NCBI GenBank assembly: GCA_942493125.1
Contig: OW818667.1
Location: 1,860,001-1,924,000, forward strand
Length of the DNA stretch: 64,000 nucleotides
Origin: Fusibacter_C sp942493125
Lineage (GTDB): Bacteria > Bacillota > Clostridia > Peptostreptococcales > Acidaminobacteraceae
Direction: 5' to 3'
Shown: piece after piece, positions 7,020-14,483 of the stretch
Layout: the number at the start of each line of letters is the position of its first letter
Numbering within the stretch: the first letter of the stretch is position 1
Notes under the pieces: model-generated
What the model was told of the DNA's origin: nothing
The model's input: only the letters and a program-made list of their open reading frames with translations
Database searches by the model: none
Program-made: the position numbers and the translations under genes

Positions 7020-7958
7020 ATGGAATAAAATGATGCTTGGAAAACAAGCCAAAGATCTAAGCTTCGTCCGTGACACTTACGAGAAAATTTGTCGATAACT
7101 GAAGTCTTGAAGTTCTTCGAAAGTGATGATTTACTTGGAAAATCATTAGCATTGAAAGGTGGGACAGCAATCAATCTTACAATATTTGATTTGCCTCGAT
7201 TATCTGTAGATATTGATTTGGACTTTTCTGAGAATGTAACCCGAGATGAAATGATGATTTCAAGACTAAAAATCAATGATCGAATAGAAAAATATATGGC
7301 AGCAAATGGCTATACTCTGAGTCCAAAATCTAAAAACTACCATGCTTTAGATTCCTCTGTATATGAGTACTCAAACGCTGGTGGCATGAAAGACAATATA
7401 AAAATCGAGATTAATTATATGCTTCGTTGTCATGTTCTACAAATTACGAAAAGGCGCTTTGAATCAACATGGGAGCCTACAGGCATTTCAGTTCTTAGTG
7501 TTGCTCCAATCGAAATATTTGCGAGCAAAATCGTTGCGTTAATAACTAGAACCGCTCCTAGAGATCTTTATGATATTCACAACTTGGTAAAATCAGGCTT
7601 ATTTGATGAATCTGAAAAAATATTATTGAGAAAGTGTGTCATATATTATAGTGCTATTGGTTCTGAATCTCCACCTAAAGAATTCTCACTCTCTAATATA
7701 GATCAGATAACTCAAAAACGTATCAAGACGGATCTTTATCCCGTTTTGCGAGGTAAGGACAAATTTGATTTTGAAACATCCCGATTGCATGTCAAAACTA
7801 TGCTTAAAACATTGTTAAACTTGGAAGATGATGAGTGGAAATTTTTAGAAGCTTTTAGAACAAAAGAATATCTACCAGAACTTCTCTTTGAATCAAATGA
7901 AATATTGGAACGCATTAAAAATCATCCTATGGCACTTTGGAAATGCTCACAAAAGTAA
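7012..7958 (+). pseudogene. abiEii: AbiEii-family nucleotidyltransferase toxin, frameshifted near its N terminus
   Basis: Translation from the ATG at 7012 gives MSEWNKMMLGKQAKDLSFVRDTYEKICR and then a stop at 7096. This is a good AbiEii N terminus. The family continues in the -1 frame from about 7086: SITEVLKF, then LKGGTAINL and SVDIDLDF, the nucleotidyltransferase GG and DxD motifs. One missing A in the run AAAA at 7084-7087 would rejoin the frames and give about 315 residues, normal for the family. A TTG at 7089 could start a shorter protein that keeps the catalytic motifs. This may be inactivation, phase variation, programmed shifting or a sequencing error. Confidence 0.85.
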
Positions 7959-7998
7959 GCTTTAGTTCGATAACTTTACATTAACTACGAATGAAATC

Positions 7999-8027
7999 TT
8001 TACAAACAGTAAGAATCGTTTTATAAT
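7999..8027 (+). promoter_or_regulatory. sigma-A promoter of the pfl operon
   Basis: TTTACA at 7999-8004 and a perfect TATAAT at 8022-8027 are separated by 17 bases, placing the transcript start about 25 bases before the riboswitch. Confidence 0.85.
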
Positions 8028-8056
8028 CAATTCAAAGATTTAACAATTGTATATCA

Positions 8057-8167
8057 AGTCGACTCAAAACTGGCGGAAAAGTGGAGCTTACCACGAGGGA
8101 TTGAGACATATGACTTTTAGCCGACCGCCTGGGCATTTTACTATGCCTAGGTGTGTCGGCTTTTTAT
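8057..8167 (+). ncRNA. ZTP riboswitch (pfl motif) with overlapping terminator
   Basis: The first domain has a P1 helix (ACTCAA with TTGAG), the conserved ACTGGCG, and a GTGG/CCAC hairpin. After a linker, the second domain contains CCGCCTGGGCA, the most conserved element of the pfl/ZTP RNA. The second domain is also part of a terminator: GCCGAC at 8120 pairs with GTCGGC ending at 8160, followed by T5. ZTP riboswitches sense ZMP/ZTP, which accumulate when 10-formyl-tetrahydrofolate is short. Placement before pflB fits, because pyruvate formate-lyase supplies formate for 10-formyl-THF. Identification is by eye. Confidence 0.86.
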
Positions 8168-8211
8168 TTCACACCAGGCATCACTGAAAGAGATGACTGG
8201 GAGGATGAATG

Positions 8212-10479
8212 ATGCAAACGCACTCAAATTTAGGATCAAAGGCAAATGCTTGGCGTACGTTTAGAGGTGAAAAGTGGCGTGAGTCGATCGACTTAAGCGA
8301 TTTTATCAAAACAAATATGACACCATATCTAGGAGATGCTTCATTTTTAAGCAAAGCTACAGCACGCACAGAAAAAATATGGGCACACGTCTCAGCACTC
8401 AAAGCCAAAGAAGATGCGAACGGCGGAGTGCTCGATATTGATACAGAGCGGGTATCTTCGCTTTTATCCTACGCACCGGGTTACATCGATAAAGAAAATG
8501 AACTGATCCTCGGCCTTCAGACAGATGCCCCTCTAAAACGAGGCGTTAATCCTTTTGGCGGGATTCGTATGGCCAGACAAGCGTGTGAGGCTTATGGTTA
8601 TTCATTATCTGACAAAGTTGAGGAACACTTCGCTTTCAAAACGACGCACAATGAAGGCGTCTTTAGAGTATATTCAGACGAAATCAAGAAGCTTAGAGCG
8701 GCCGGCATCTTGACAGGACTACCCGATGCCTATGGCAGAGGACGCATTATCGGTGATTATCGACGGATTTCTCTATATGGCATCGATCGATTGATAGAAG
8801 ATAAGAAAAAGGACAAACACTTAAAAATGAATAGCCCGATGCTTGCAGACGCGATTCAGTTGATCGAAGAGGTCGACAAACAATTGGATTTTTTAGATAA
8901 GCTTAAAGAGATGGCGATGGCTTACGGCGACGACATCTCAAAACCTGCCTCAAATGCGAGAGAAGCGATTCAATGGCTGTACTATGGCTATTTGGCGGCT
9001 ATAAAAGAGCAAAATGGCGCCGCGATGTCCCTTGGCCGCGTAGGGAGTTTCTTAGATATTTATATAACGAGAGATCTAGAAGAAGGCATCTTGGATGAAG
9101 CGTTGGCTCAGGAACTCGTCGATGATTTCGTCATCAAATTGAGACTTGCAAGACAACTGAGAACGCCTGAGTATAATGGCCTTTTTGCGGGCGATCCGCT
9201 TTGGATTACCGAAAGTATCGGTGGCATGTCGCTCGATGGCACGACACAAGTGACCAAAACCGCTTTCCGTTTTTTACACACGCTTGACAACTTAGGACCT
9301 GCACCTGAGCCCAATATGACCGTACTTTGGTCTCAAAATCTTCCGGAGCCCTTTAAAGCATATTGCGCATTAATGTCCATAAAAACCGATGCCATTCAAT
9401 ATGAAAACGACGACCTGATGCGACCACTTTATGGCGACGATTATGCCATCGCATGCTGCGTCTCTGCGATGCGCGTCGGCAAAGAAATGCAATTTTTCGG
9501 AGCAAGATGTAACCTGGCAAAGACTTTATTGCTGTCAATAAACGGTGGCAGAGACGAGATGACTGGATTGCTTATTGCACCTGAAAGCCCAGTCATGCAA
9601 GTGGACAAAAGCACTGGTGCGCTTCCATATCACAAAGTGATGGAAAGATTTGATGTCATGCTGGATTGGATTTGCGAAAAGTATGTAAATACCATGAATA
9701 TCATCCATTATATGCACGACAAATACGCCTATGAGAAGACACAAATGGCGCTACACGATACGGATGTCCACCGATATATGGCATTTGGAATCGCGGGTTT
9801 AAGCGTCGTTGCCGATTCGCTTTCCGCACTTAAATATGCGCGTGTAAAACCGGTTTTTGATGCGGGTGGCATCATCATCGATTTTGAAATCGAAGGTGAT
9901 TTTCCGAAGTATGGCAATGACGACGATCGCGTCGATGACATCGCGGTCAATTTGACAGAGCGTTTCATCACAAAGCTTAAGAAACATAAAACTTATCGAG
10001 AGGCTGAGCATACATTGTCGGTGTTGACGATAACGTCCAATGTCGTTTACGGCAAAAAGACGGGCAGCACGCCAGACGGTAGACGCAAAGGTGAGCCATT
10101 TGCTCCTGGTGCGAATCCGATGCACAATCGTGAATCTGGTGGTGCGCTCGCGTCGTTAAATTCGGTGGCCAAGCTACCGTTTGCCTCTTGCAGAGACGGT
10201 ATCTCTTGTACGTTTTCCATCAATCCTGAGTCGTTAGGTGCTACTGCTCAGGTGCAAATCCAAAATGCCGTTAGCATTCTCGATGGTTATTTTGGTCAAG
10301 GGGCACACCATCTCAACGTCAACGTTTTAAGTAGTGAAAAACTCATAGATGCCATGCATGCCCCTGAAAAGTATCCGAATCTAACGATACGCGTTTCGGG
10401 ATATGCGGTCAATTTCCATCGCTTGAGTCAGACACAGCAGCTTGAAGTCATCAATAGAACCTATCATGAGAGGTTATAG
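8212..10479 (+). CDS. pflB: formate C-acetyltransferase (pyruvate formate-lyase)
   Basis: About 755 residues, the usual PflB length. It converts pyruvate and CoA to acetyl-CoA and formate using a glycyl radical. The catalytic cysteine pair lies in IACCVSAM (residues about 415-416) followed by GKEMQFFGARCNLAKTLL, and the radical glycine is in RVSGYAVNF (near residue 730) within the C-terminal glycyl-radical domain ending EVINRTYHERL. The second of two adjacent ATGs (8209, 8212) has the better spacing from GGGAGG. It is oxygen-sensitive and works in the cytoplasm of fermenting cells. The activase gene follows two bases after the stop, and the ZTP riboswitch controls both. Confidence 0.97.
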   Translation: MQTHSNLGSKANAWRTFRGEKWRESIDLSDFIKTNMTPYLGDASFLSKATARTEKIWAHVSALKAKEDANGGVLDIDTERVSSLLSYAPGYIDKENELILGLQTDAPLKRGVNPFGGIRMARQACEAYGYSLSDKVEEHFAFKTTHNEGVFRVYSDEIKKLRAAGILTGLPDAYGRGRIIGDYRRISLYGIDRLIEDKKKDKHLKMNSPMLADAIQLIEEVDKQLDFLDKLKEMAMAYGDDISKPASNAREAIQWLYYGYLAAIKEQNGAAMSLGRVGSFLDIYITRDLEEGILDEALAQELVDDFVIKLRLARQLRTPEYNGLFAGDPLWITESIGGMSLDGTTQVTKTAFRFLHTLDNLGPAPEPNMTVLWSQNLPEPFKAYCALMSIKTDAIQYENDDLMRPLYGDDYAIACCVSAMRVGKEMQFFGARCNLAKTLLLSINGGRDEMTGLLIAPESPVMQVDKSTGALPYHKVMERFDVMLDWICEKYVNTMNIIHYMHDKYAYEKTQMALHDTDVHRYMAFGIAGLSVVADSLSALKYARVKPVFDAGGIIIDFEIEGDFPKYGNDDDRVDDIAVNLTERFITKLKKHKTYREAEHTLSVLTITSNVVYGKKTGSTPDGRRKGEPFAPGANPMHNRESGGALASLNSVAKLPFASCRDGISCTFSINPESLGATAQVQIQNAVSILDGYFGQGAHHLNVNVLSSEKLIDAMHAPEKYPNLTIRVSGYAVNFHRLSQTQQLEVINRTYHERL

Positions 10480-10481
10480 CG

Positions 10482-11201
10482 ATGCTGGAAATCTATAAAA
10501 TCGAGACACTTGGCGCTTTAGATGGTCCAGGGATTCGAACAGTCGTCTTTCTTCAAGGCTGTCCGATGCGATGTGGCTACTGTCACAATGCAGATTCATG
10601 GCATTCAGGTGATGGAAAATTGATGACCATTGATGACGTTTTTCAAAGCATAACAAGAAATAAACCCTATTTTAAAAACACTGGCGGCGTAACGTTTTCA
10701 GGGGGTGAACCATTGCTACAAGCTGAAAAACTATTGCCGTTGATCCATAGGCTACGAGGTGATGGCATTCACGTTGCGCTGGATACCTCAGGAAGTCTCG
10801 TTAGTGAGGCAGGGTATCAACTACTAAAAGCAGTAGATTTAGTCATCCTCGATATAAAGGCCAATGATGACGTTAGTTACCGAAAACTGACGCGACACGG
10901 GATAGAGAACCCACTTCAGACACTTGCCTACCTAAATCACATTCAAAAGCCGTACTGGATTCGGCAGGTGATACTGAAAGGAATCAACGATGGCATCGAA
11001 AGTTTGATGCAACTGGAAGCGTTGACCCTTGGCAAAACGCGTGAAAAGCTGGAGGTGCTACCCTATCACGAGATGGGTGACCATAAGTGGAAAGCAAATC
11101 AATTACAATATAAAGGCAACTTCGAAGTGCCAGATGCTGACTCGATGCGGTTGCTTTATAATTGGCTTGAATGCAACAACTATGGAAGTGCCAGAGAGTG
11201 A
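10482..11201 (+). CDS. pflA: pyruvate formate-lyase-activating enzyme
   Basis: 239 residues, a radical-SAM enzyme that abstracts hydrogen from the PflB glycine. The N terminus has LGALDGPGIRTVVFLQGCPMRC, with the family's CX3CX2C 4Fe-4S motif as CPMRCGYC, followed by GGVTFSGGEPLLQ for SAM binding. It belongs to the short PflA type without extra ferredoxin clusters, as expected for partners of classical PflB. It starts two bases after the pflB stop with GAGAGG as ribosome site, so the two genes are coupled. Confidence 0.96.
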   Translation: MLEIYKIETLGALDGPGIRTVVFLQGCPMRCGYCHNADSWHSGDGKLMTIDDVFQSITRNKPYFKNTGGVTFSGGEPLLQAEKLLPLIHRLRGDGIHVALDTSGSLVSEAGYQLLKAVDLVILDIKANDDVSYRKLTRHGIENPLQTLAYLNHIQKPYWIRQVILKGINDGIESLMQLEALTLGKTREKLEVLPYHEMGDHKWKANQLQYKGNFEVPDADSMRLLYNWLECNNYGSARE

Positions 11202-11235
11202 ACTCATGATGAAAATCTTGATGTGCTTAATATAA

Positions 11236-11285
11236 ACTTAAAAGAGCAATTATCCCATATGTGCGGATAGTTGCTCTTTTAAGTT
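11236..11285. terminator. terminator of the pfl operon (bidirectional)
   Basis: AACTTAAAAGAGCAA and TTGCTCTTTTAAGTT flank a TATCC/GGATA inner stem, giving a long near-perfect hairpin between pflA and the convergent lipoprotein gene. Confidence 0.85.
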
Positions 11286-11303
11286 ATGTCGCCATTAATG
11301 TCA

Positions 11304-11690
11304 TTAATTACGCTTTATTTTTTTTATGGTCATTTCTGCTTTTGCCAAATCAATTTTGGCGGTATCTTCGATTCCATACTCTTTCAGGACGCTTTCAATT
11401 ATTGCGTCTGCATTTACTTGATGTGGATTCATTACTTTATCAAGTTTTGTCTGTGCAACAAATTCTATGTCCTCGTCAAGTAGAACTTTATCCATGATCA
11501 CACCTAATATTTCTCGAATCTCTTCCCTTGATAAATCTTCAAATATATCATCATCGTATTTTGGTTCATAGGAAATTGTAACATCGTAATCCGCATCCTC
11601 AGAATCAATTTTGACAGTTTTGTTTGAACAGCCTGTAAGTATTTGTGAGACTAAAATGATTGAAATAAGGATAATAAGTATTCTTTTCAC
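11304..11690 (-). CDS. small lipoprotein, unknown function
   Basis: 128 residues. A hydrophobic signal peptide ends in the lipobox LTGC, so the mature protein should be lipid-anchored on the outer face of the membrane. The mature part is acidic (EDADYDVTISYEPKYDDDIFEDL) and ends in a lysine-rich helix. No family is recognised. The start is GTG, chosen because GGAGGTG lies at proper spacing and the signal peptide begins there. It stands alone, downstream of the IS66 remnant. Confidence 0.7.
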   Translation of the reverse strand: MKRILIILISIILVSQILTGCSNKTVKIDSEDADYDVTISYEPKYDDDIFEDLSREEIREILGVIMDKVLLDEDIEFVAQTKLDKVMNPHQVNADAIIESVLKEYGIEDTAKIDLAKAEMTIKKIKRN

Positions 11691-11832
11691 AATTACACCT
11701 CCAAGTTCTATTTTCTATAGGTATGCATTCAATTAGTAACAGTATACGATTGTTTTACTTAAAAAATCTTAAAAATACATTAAACACTGATTAACTTTGA
11801 GAATAGAAGTCATTATAGGCTTCTATTCCCCA

Positions 11833-11913
11833 TTATATAAGGAATCAAGCGCAATTGTTTATAGCTTGTTGAAATGGCTAAAAGCAAATGGACTGAACAT
11901 CTACAAAATAGGT
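11833..11913 (+). pseudogene. IS66-family transposase C-terminal remnant
   Basis: In the frame of base 11842 the sequence reads ESSAIVYSLLKWLKANGLNIYK, then a stop. This corresponds to the C-terminal 'A..YS..ETAK.NGL..Y.Y' block of IS66 TnpC transposases. The family's next block (a leucine-rich segment ending LPN) may be echoed after the stop as ILYLPNY. Nothing of the DDE core, TnpA/TnpB or terminal inverted repeats was seen, so this is a decayed fragment. Confidence 0.7.
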
Positions 11914-12090
11914 TGAATATTATATTTACCCAATTACAAAGGAGTACCATTTATATAAGAAATGCTTTTTTCATTGGCGGAAATGATAAAACGAATCAAA
12001 TGGATATTTAGTGACAATAACAAAATCAAAACAGGCATTATTATAGACATTCATGATTTCAATGTATTCACCTCGATTAAGTAAATATGG

Positions 12091-12126
12091 TAAAAGGTCA
12101 AATAGTTATCCTATTTTGACCTTTTA
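12091..12126. terminator. terminator after the agr-linked secreted protein genes
   Basis: TAAAAGGTCAAATAG pairs with CTATTTTGACCTTTTA around a five-base loop; A-rich sequence on its left gives a U-rich end for minus-strand transcripts. Confidence 0.8.
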
Positions 12127-12173
12127 CTATTATTGAAATTATGAAAATAATTTTTTGAACTAACTGTTTACAA

Positions 12174-12830
12174 CTAGTAAGATGATGGGGTATATGAGTA
12201 ATTTTGAGTAATAGTTGGCATATCGATCCACTCATAAATATCGCCATATACCTGTACCTGCATTTTACAATTTAGTACAATTGTATGGTTTACAGTTTTA
12301 TTAGAATTCGATAATGTACCCGAACTAATCTGGGCAGAGGCCACACTTGCAGGTTTATCAAAACCAAGTATATATAAACTTGGCGCATAAACGGTAGTTA
12401 TAACTCCAGTAGTTGAATCAAAATCTAGCTCACCAATTGGTTGAAAAGAGACTGTAAGCATATGAGTTGTTCCATTATAATACTTGGTTAATATTTTTGT
12501 ATATGTAGTATTATAAATTCTATGCACTATTGTACTTCTTAGTAATTTGGTATTATCCAAGCTGTCATTAGTATTTTTAATACTATAATCATTTTCTGAT
12601 AAATAATTGCATAGTTCATTTAAATTATAGCTAAATCCAAATTTATTAATTATTTCAGATGTAACGTTTTTGTCATTTGAATCTACTATTGAATAACCAT
12701 CTAGTCCAATTAAAGAACTATTTATCATGTGATATAATTCATCACTACTTTCAGCTGCAAATGAAGTACTGCAGATACTAAAAGTCAAAATTAAAAGTAA
12801 GGTTAATATTGAAATGATTTTTTTATTCAT
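12174..12830 (-). CDS. secreted protein 1, agr-linked, unknown function
   Basis: 218 residues. A clear signal peptide (MNKKIISILTLLLILTFSIC to about SFAAES) is followed by a helical region of about 80 residues and a Thr/Ser/Tyr-rich, probably beta-rich second half. The N-terminal mature region resembles that of the next gene: 'IVD.N....T.EI.......Y......YL' occurs in both. There is no lipobox, sortase motif or recognised domain. It is 15 bases downstream of its likely paralogue and the last gene before the terminator. Position after agrD suggests an output of the quorum-sensing system, but no protein of this kind is known to me. Confidence 0.75.
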   Translation of the reverse strand: MNKKIISILTLLLILTFSICSTSFAAESSDELYHMINSSLIGLDGYSIVDSNDKNVTSEIINKFGFSYNLNELCNYLSENDYSIKNTNDSLDNTKLLRSTIVHRIYNTTYTKILTKYYNGTTHMLTVSFQPIGELDFDSTTGVITTVYAPSLYILGFDKPASVASAQISSGTLSNSNKTVNHTIVLNCKMQVQVYGDIYEWIDMPTITQNYSYTPSSY

Positions 12831-12845
12831 CGTTACCTCCGTTAA

Positions 12846-13475
12846 CTATATATAGTGATAATAAACAACGTTATTGTATTGCGGATATACGTATTGATAT
12901 AAACTTACAACAAACGAAATACCCAATCTATAAGAATAACCACTATTCACTATACTAGGATTTAAATTTAATAAAACTAACGTTATTGGTGCTGGAGATT
13001 GATAGTTCAATGTCCAAACTGGATCAGTATATCCCGAAAATTTATCATTGCTGATAAAAATTTGATTTGTGACTGTAAATATCATTTCAAGATTGTACAC
13101 TGAACTAATATATTTATCTGTAAAACTAAATGGAACTGAACCAATTGAACTAGATGTGTAAGTTTTAACCGCTTTGTCATCGTGTATAAATATAAACTTT
13201 TGGTTATTTAAATATTCAAAAACTTTATCAAAATTCCCTGAATAATAATCAATACTTATATTACTCTTAATTTCTTCTGTGATATCAAGTTGATTATCAT
13301 CAACTATTTTGATATTTGACTCGCTATTATTCATCAATTCATGTATGTAGGGATGTATGGGATCATTCGAAACAAGAACATTAGAACTTAAGTTTGAATC
13401 TGCAAATGAACCAATTGAAACTATGAGCATAGCCAATAATAAAATAAAGCTTGATATCACACTCTTTCTGATCAT
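12846..13475 (-). CDS. secreted protein 2, agr-linked, unknown function
   Basis: 209 residues. The signal peptide (to about GSFADS) is followed by KIVDDNQLDITEEI and DYYSGNFDKVFEYLNNQ, equivalent to segments of the downstream gene's product, so the two are likely divergent paralogues. The second half is rich in Tyr, Ser and Val and likely beta-structured; the C terminus is aromatic (YPQYNNVVYYHYI). TAGGAGG precedes the ATG. A 177-base gap separates it from agrD; no terminator hairpin is evident there, so read-through from agr or a promoter in the gap are both possible. Confidence 0.75.
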   Translation of the reverse strand: MIRKSVISSFILLLAMLIVSIGSFADSNLSSNVLVSNDPIHPYIHELMNNSESNIKIVDDNQLDITEEIKSNISIDYYSGNFDKVFEYLNNQKFIFIHDDKAVKTYTSSSIGSVPFSFTDKYISSVYNLEMIFTVTNQIFISNDKFSGYTDPVWTLNYQSPAPITLVLLNLNPSIVNSGYSYRLGISFVVSLYQYVYPQYNNVVYYHYI

Positions 13476-13652
13476 ATTTGCCTCCTAATAGCATGTAATT
13501 ATATACTTATACCGAAATTGTTTTCTTGCGTTTCTATTATAGAATCAACTATATACTATAGCCGAATCTTATTTTACACCTTTTAAATTATTTTTTTTGA
13601 AATAAATATCACAGAATTACCCCTCAGCAATCGAATATGACTTTTTCAGAAT

Positions 13653-13802
13653 CTACCAGTCATGTAATTTCCTTACCTTTTCTGGCACAGGCTCCTGATA
13701 ATAAATTAGACTAAACTGTGTTGATGCTACTTGTGCTGCTATAAGCGCTACAAATGCAAAGGCAATTCCGCCTTTCTTAATAAACCCTTTCATGATTTTC
13801 AT
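13653..13802 (-). CDS. agrD: AgrD-like autoinducer peptide precursor without cysteine
   Basis: 49 residues starting at the ATG at 13802, preceded by AGAGGGGG. The layout is that of AgrD: an amphipathic/hydrophobic leader (MKIMKGFIKKGGIAFAFVAL), a core (STQFSLIYY) and an acidic recognition tail (QEPVPEKVRKLHDW), which aligns with 'DEPEVPEELTKLYE'-type tails of staphylococcal AgrD. It overlaps the 3' end of agrB by 26 bases. There is no Cys anywhere; the nucleophile that would close the ring is probably Ser, and S-L-I-Y-Y as a five-residue lactone ring is my inference from the tail alignment. Confidence 0.85.
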   Translation of the reverse strand: MKIMKGFIKKGGIAFAFVALIAAQVASTQFSLIYYQEPVPEKVRKLHDW

Positions 13803-14388
13803 TTTTTTCACCCCCTCTCTTATAGCTTCCAATTACTAATGAAATAGTTGCTGATAACGCACCCATCATTATACTTATTGAATAGATATTTTTCGCACCA
13901 AAAATACAAATCAACACTGCGCATGTTATTAATAAAGTTATACCAATCAATCGACTTTTCTTCTTAGCAATAATCGTTTCATTTTCATCTAAAACCTTAT
14001 TAATATGATCAACAGGAGCGAAAAAGACTAAGCCTAAGTGGATTATTAATAAAATCGATATTGATAAGTATGTTGTCATATAACGCGTTAGAATACCAAT
14101 TATGAACATATTCAAAATAAATACTGTAATTGTCAAAACATTACATTTAAAAGGTGTTCTTGCATGATAACCACCTGCAACGGCTCGAATGGGTAGCATC
14201 CCAAACATCCAAAATAAAGCTTGCTCCAATGAAAACATACTTAATGAAATAATACCGATTACTGCCAAAGTAGAAAGATTAATCAAAATCTGCTCTATCC
14301 CAAATTGATATACTTCTCTATCTCCATCAACAATTATCTTTTCCTCAACTAAAAAAGATGTTATATCAACTGCTATTTTCTTGATCAT
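13777..14388 (-). CDS. agrB: AgrB-like accessory gene regulator peptidase/exporter
   Basis: 203 residues from the ATG at 14388, which has GGAGG at good spacing. AgrB is a membrane cysteine endopeptidase that cleaves the C-terminal tail of AgrD and drives ring formation. The catalytic His and Cys are visible in AGGYHARTPFKC (H75 and C82, seven apart as in characterised AgrB). Four or more membrane helices follow, ending in a charged cytoplasmic tail. The gene lies between agrC and agrD. Confidence 0.93.
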   Translation of the reverse strand: MIKKIAVDITSFLVEEKIIVDGDREVYQFGIEQILINLSTLAVIGIISLSMFSLEQALFWMFGMLPIRAVAGGYHARTPFKCNVLTITVFILNMFIIGILTRYMTTYLSISILLIIHLGLVFFAPVDHINKVLDENETIIAKKKSRLIGITLLITCAVLICIFGAKNIYSISIMMGALSATISLVIGSYKRGGEKNENHERVY

Positions 14389-14412
14389 CAAAACCTCCAA
14401 GAACCTGCACTT

Positions 14413-14477
14413 AATATAACATCTCAATTTTTTTTTTCAATACATCTAGGACGAAACACCCCTCAAAAAGGACGAAA
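14413..14477 (-). promoter_or_regulatory. agrBD promoter with tandem LytTR-type (AgrA) binding sites
   Basis: On the minus strand, TTTCGTCC occurs twice (14470-14477 and 14449-14456), exactly 21 bases apart, i.e. two helical turns. Directly downstream lie -35 TTGAAA (14435-14440) and -10 TATATT (14413-14418), with a 16-base spacer. LytTR regulators such as AgrA bind direct repeats of about nine bases with this periodicity upstream of the promoter. The position, between agrC and agrB, indicates autoinduction of agrBD separately from agrAC. Confidence 0.72.
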
Positions 14478-14483
14478 ATACTT

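Larger units (their letters stand above)
11691..12173. other. gene-free stretch of about 480 bases
   Basis: Apart from the IS66 scrap and the terminator at its right end, I see no intact gene. It is AT-rich and looks like a decayed insertion region between the lipoprotein gene and the agr-linked secreted proteins. Confidence 0.5.

Noticed and set aside
13476..13652. A second AgrD-like peptide gene between agrD and the secreted proteins
   Set aside because: No short frame with a ribosome site, hydrophobic leader and acidic tail was found there.
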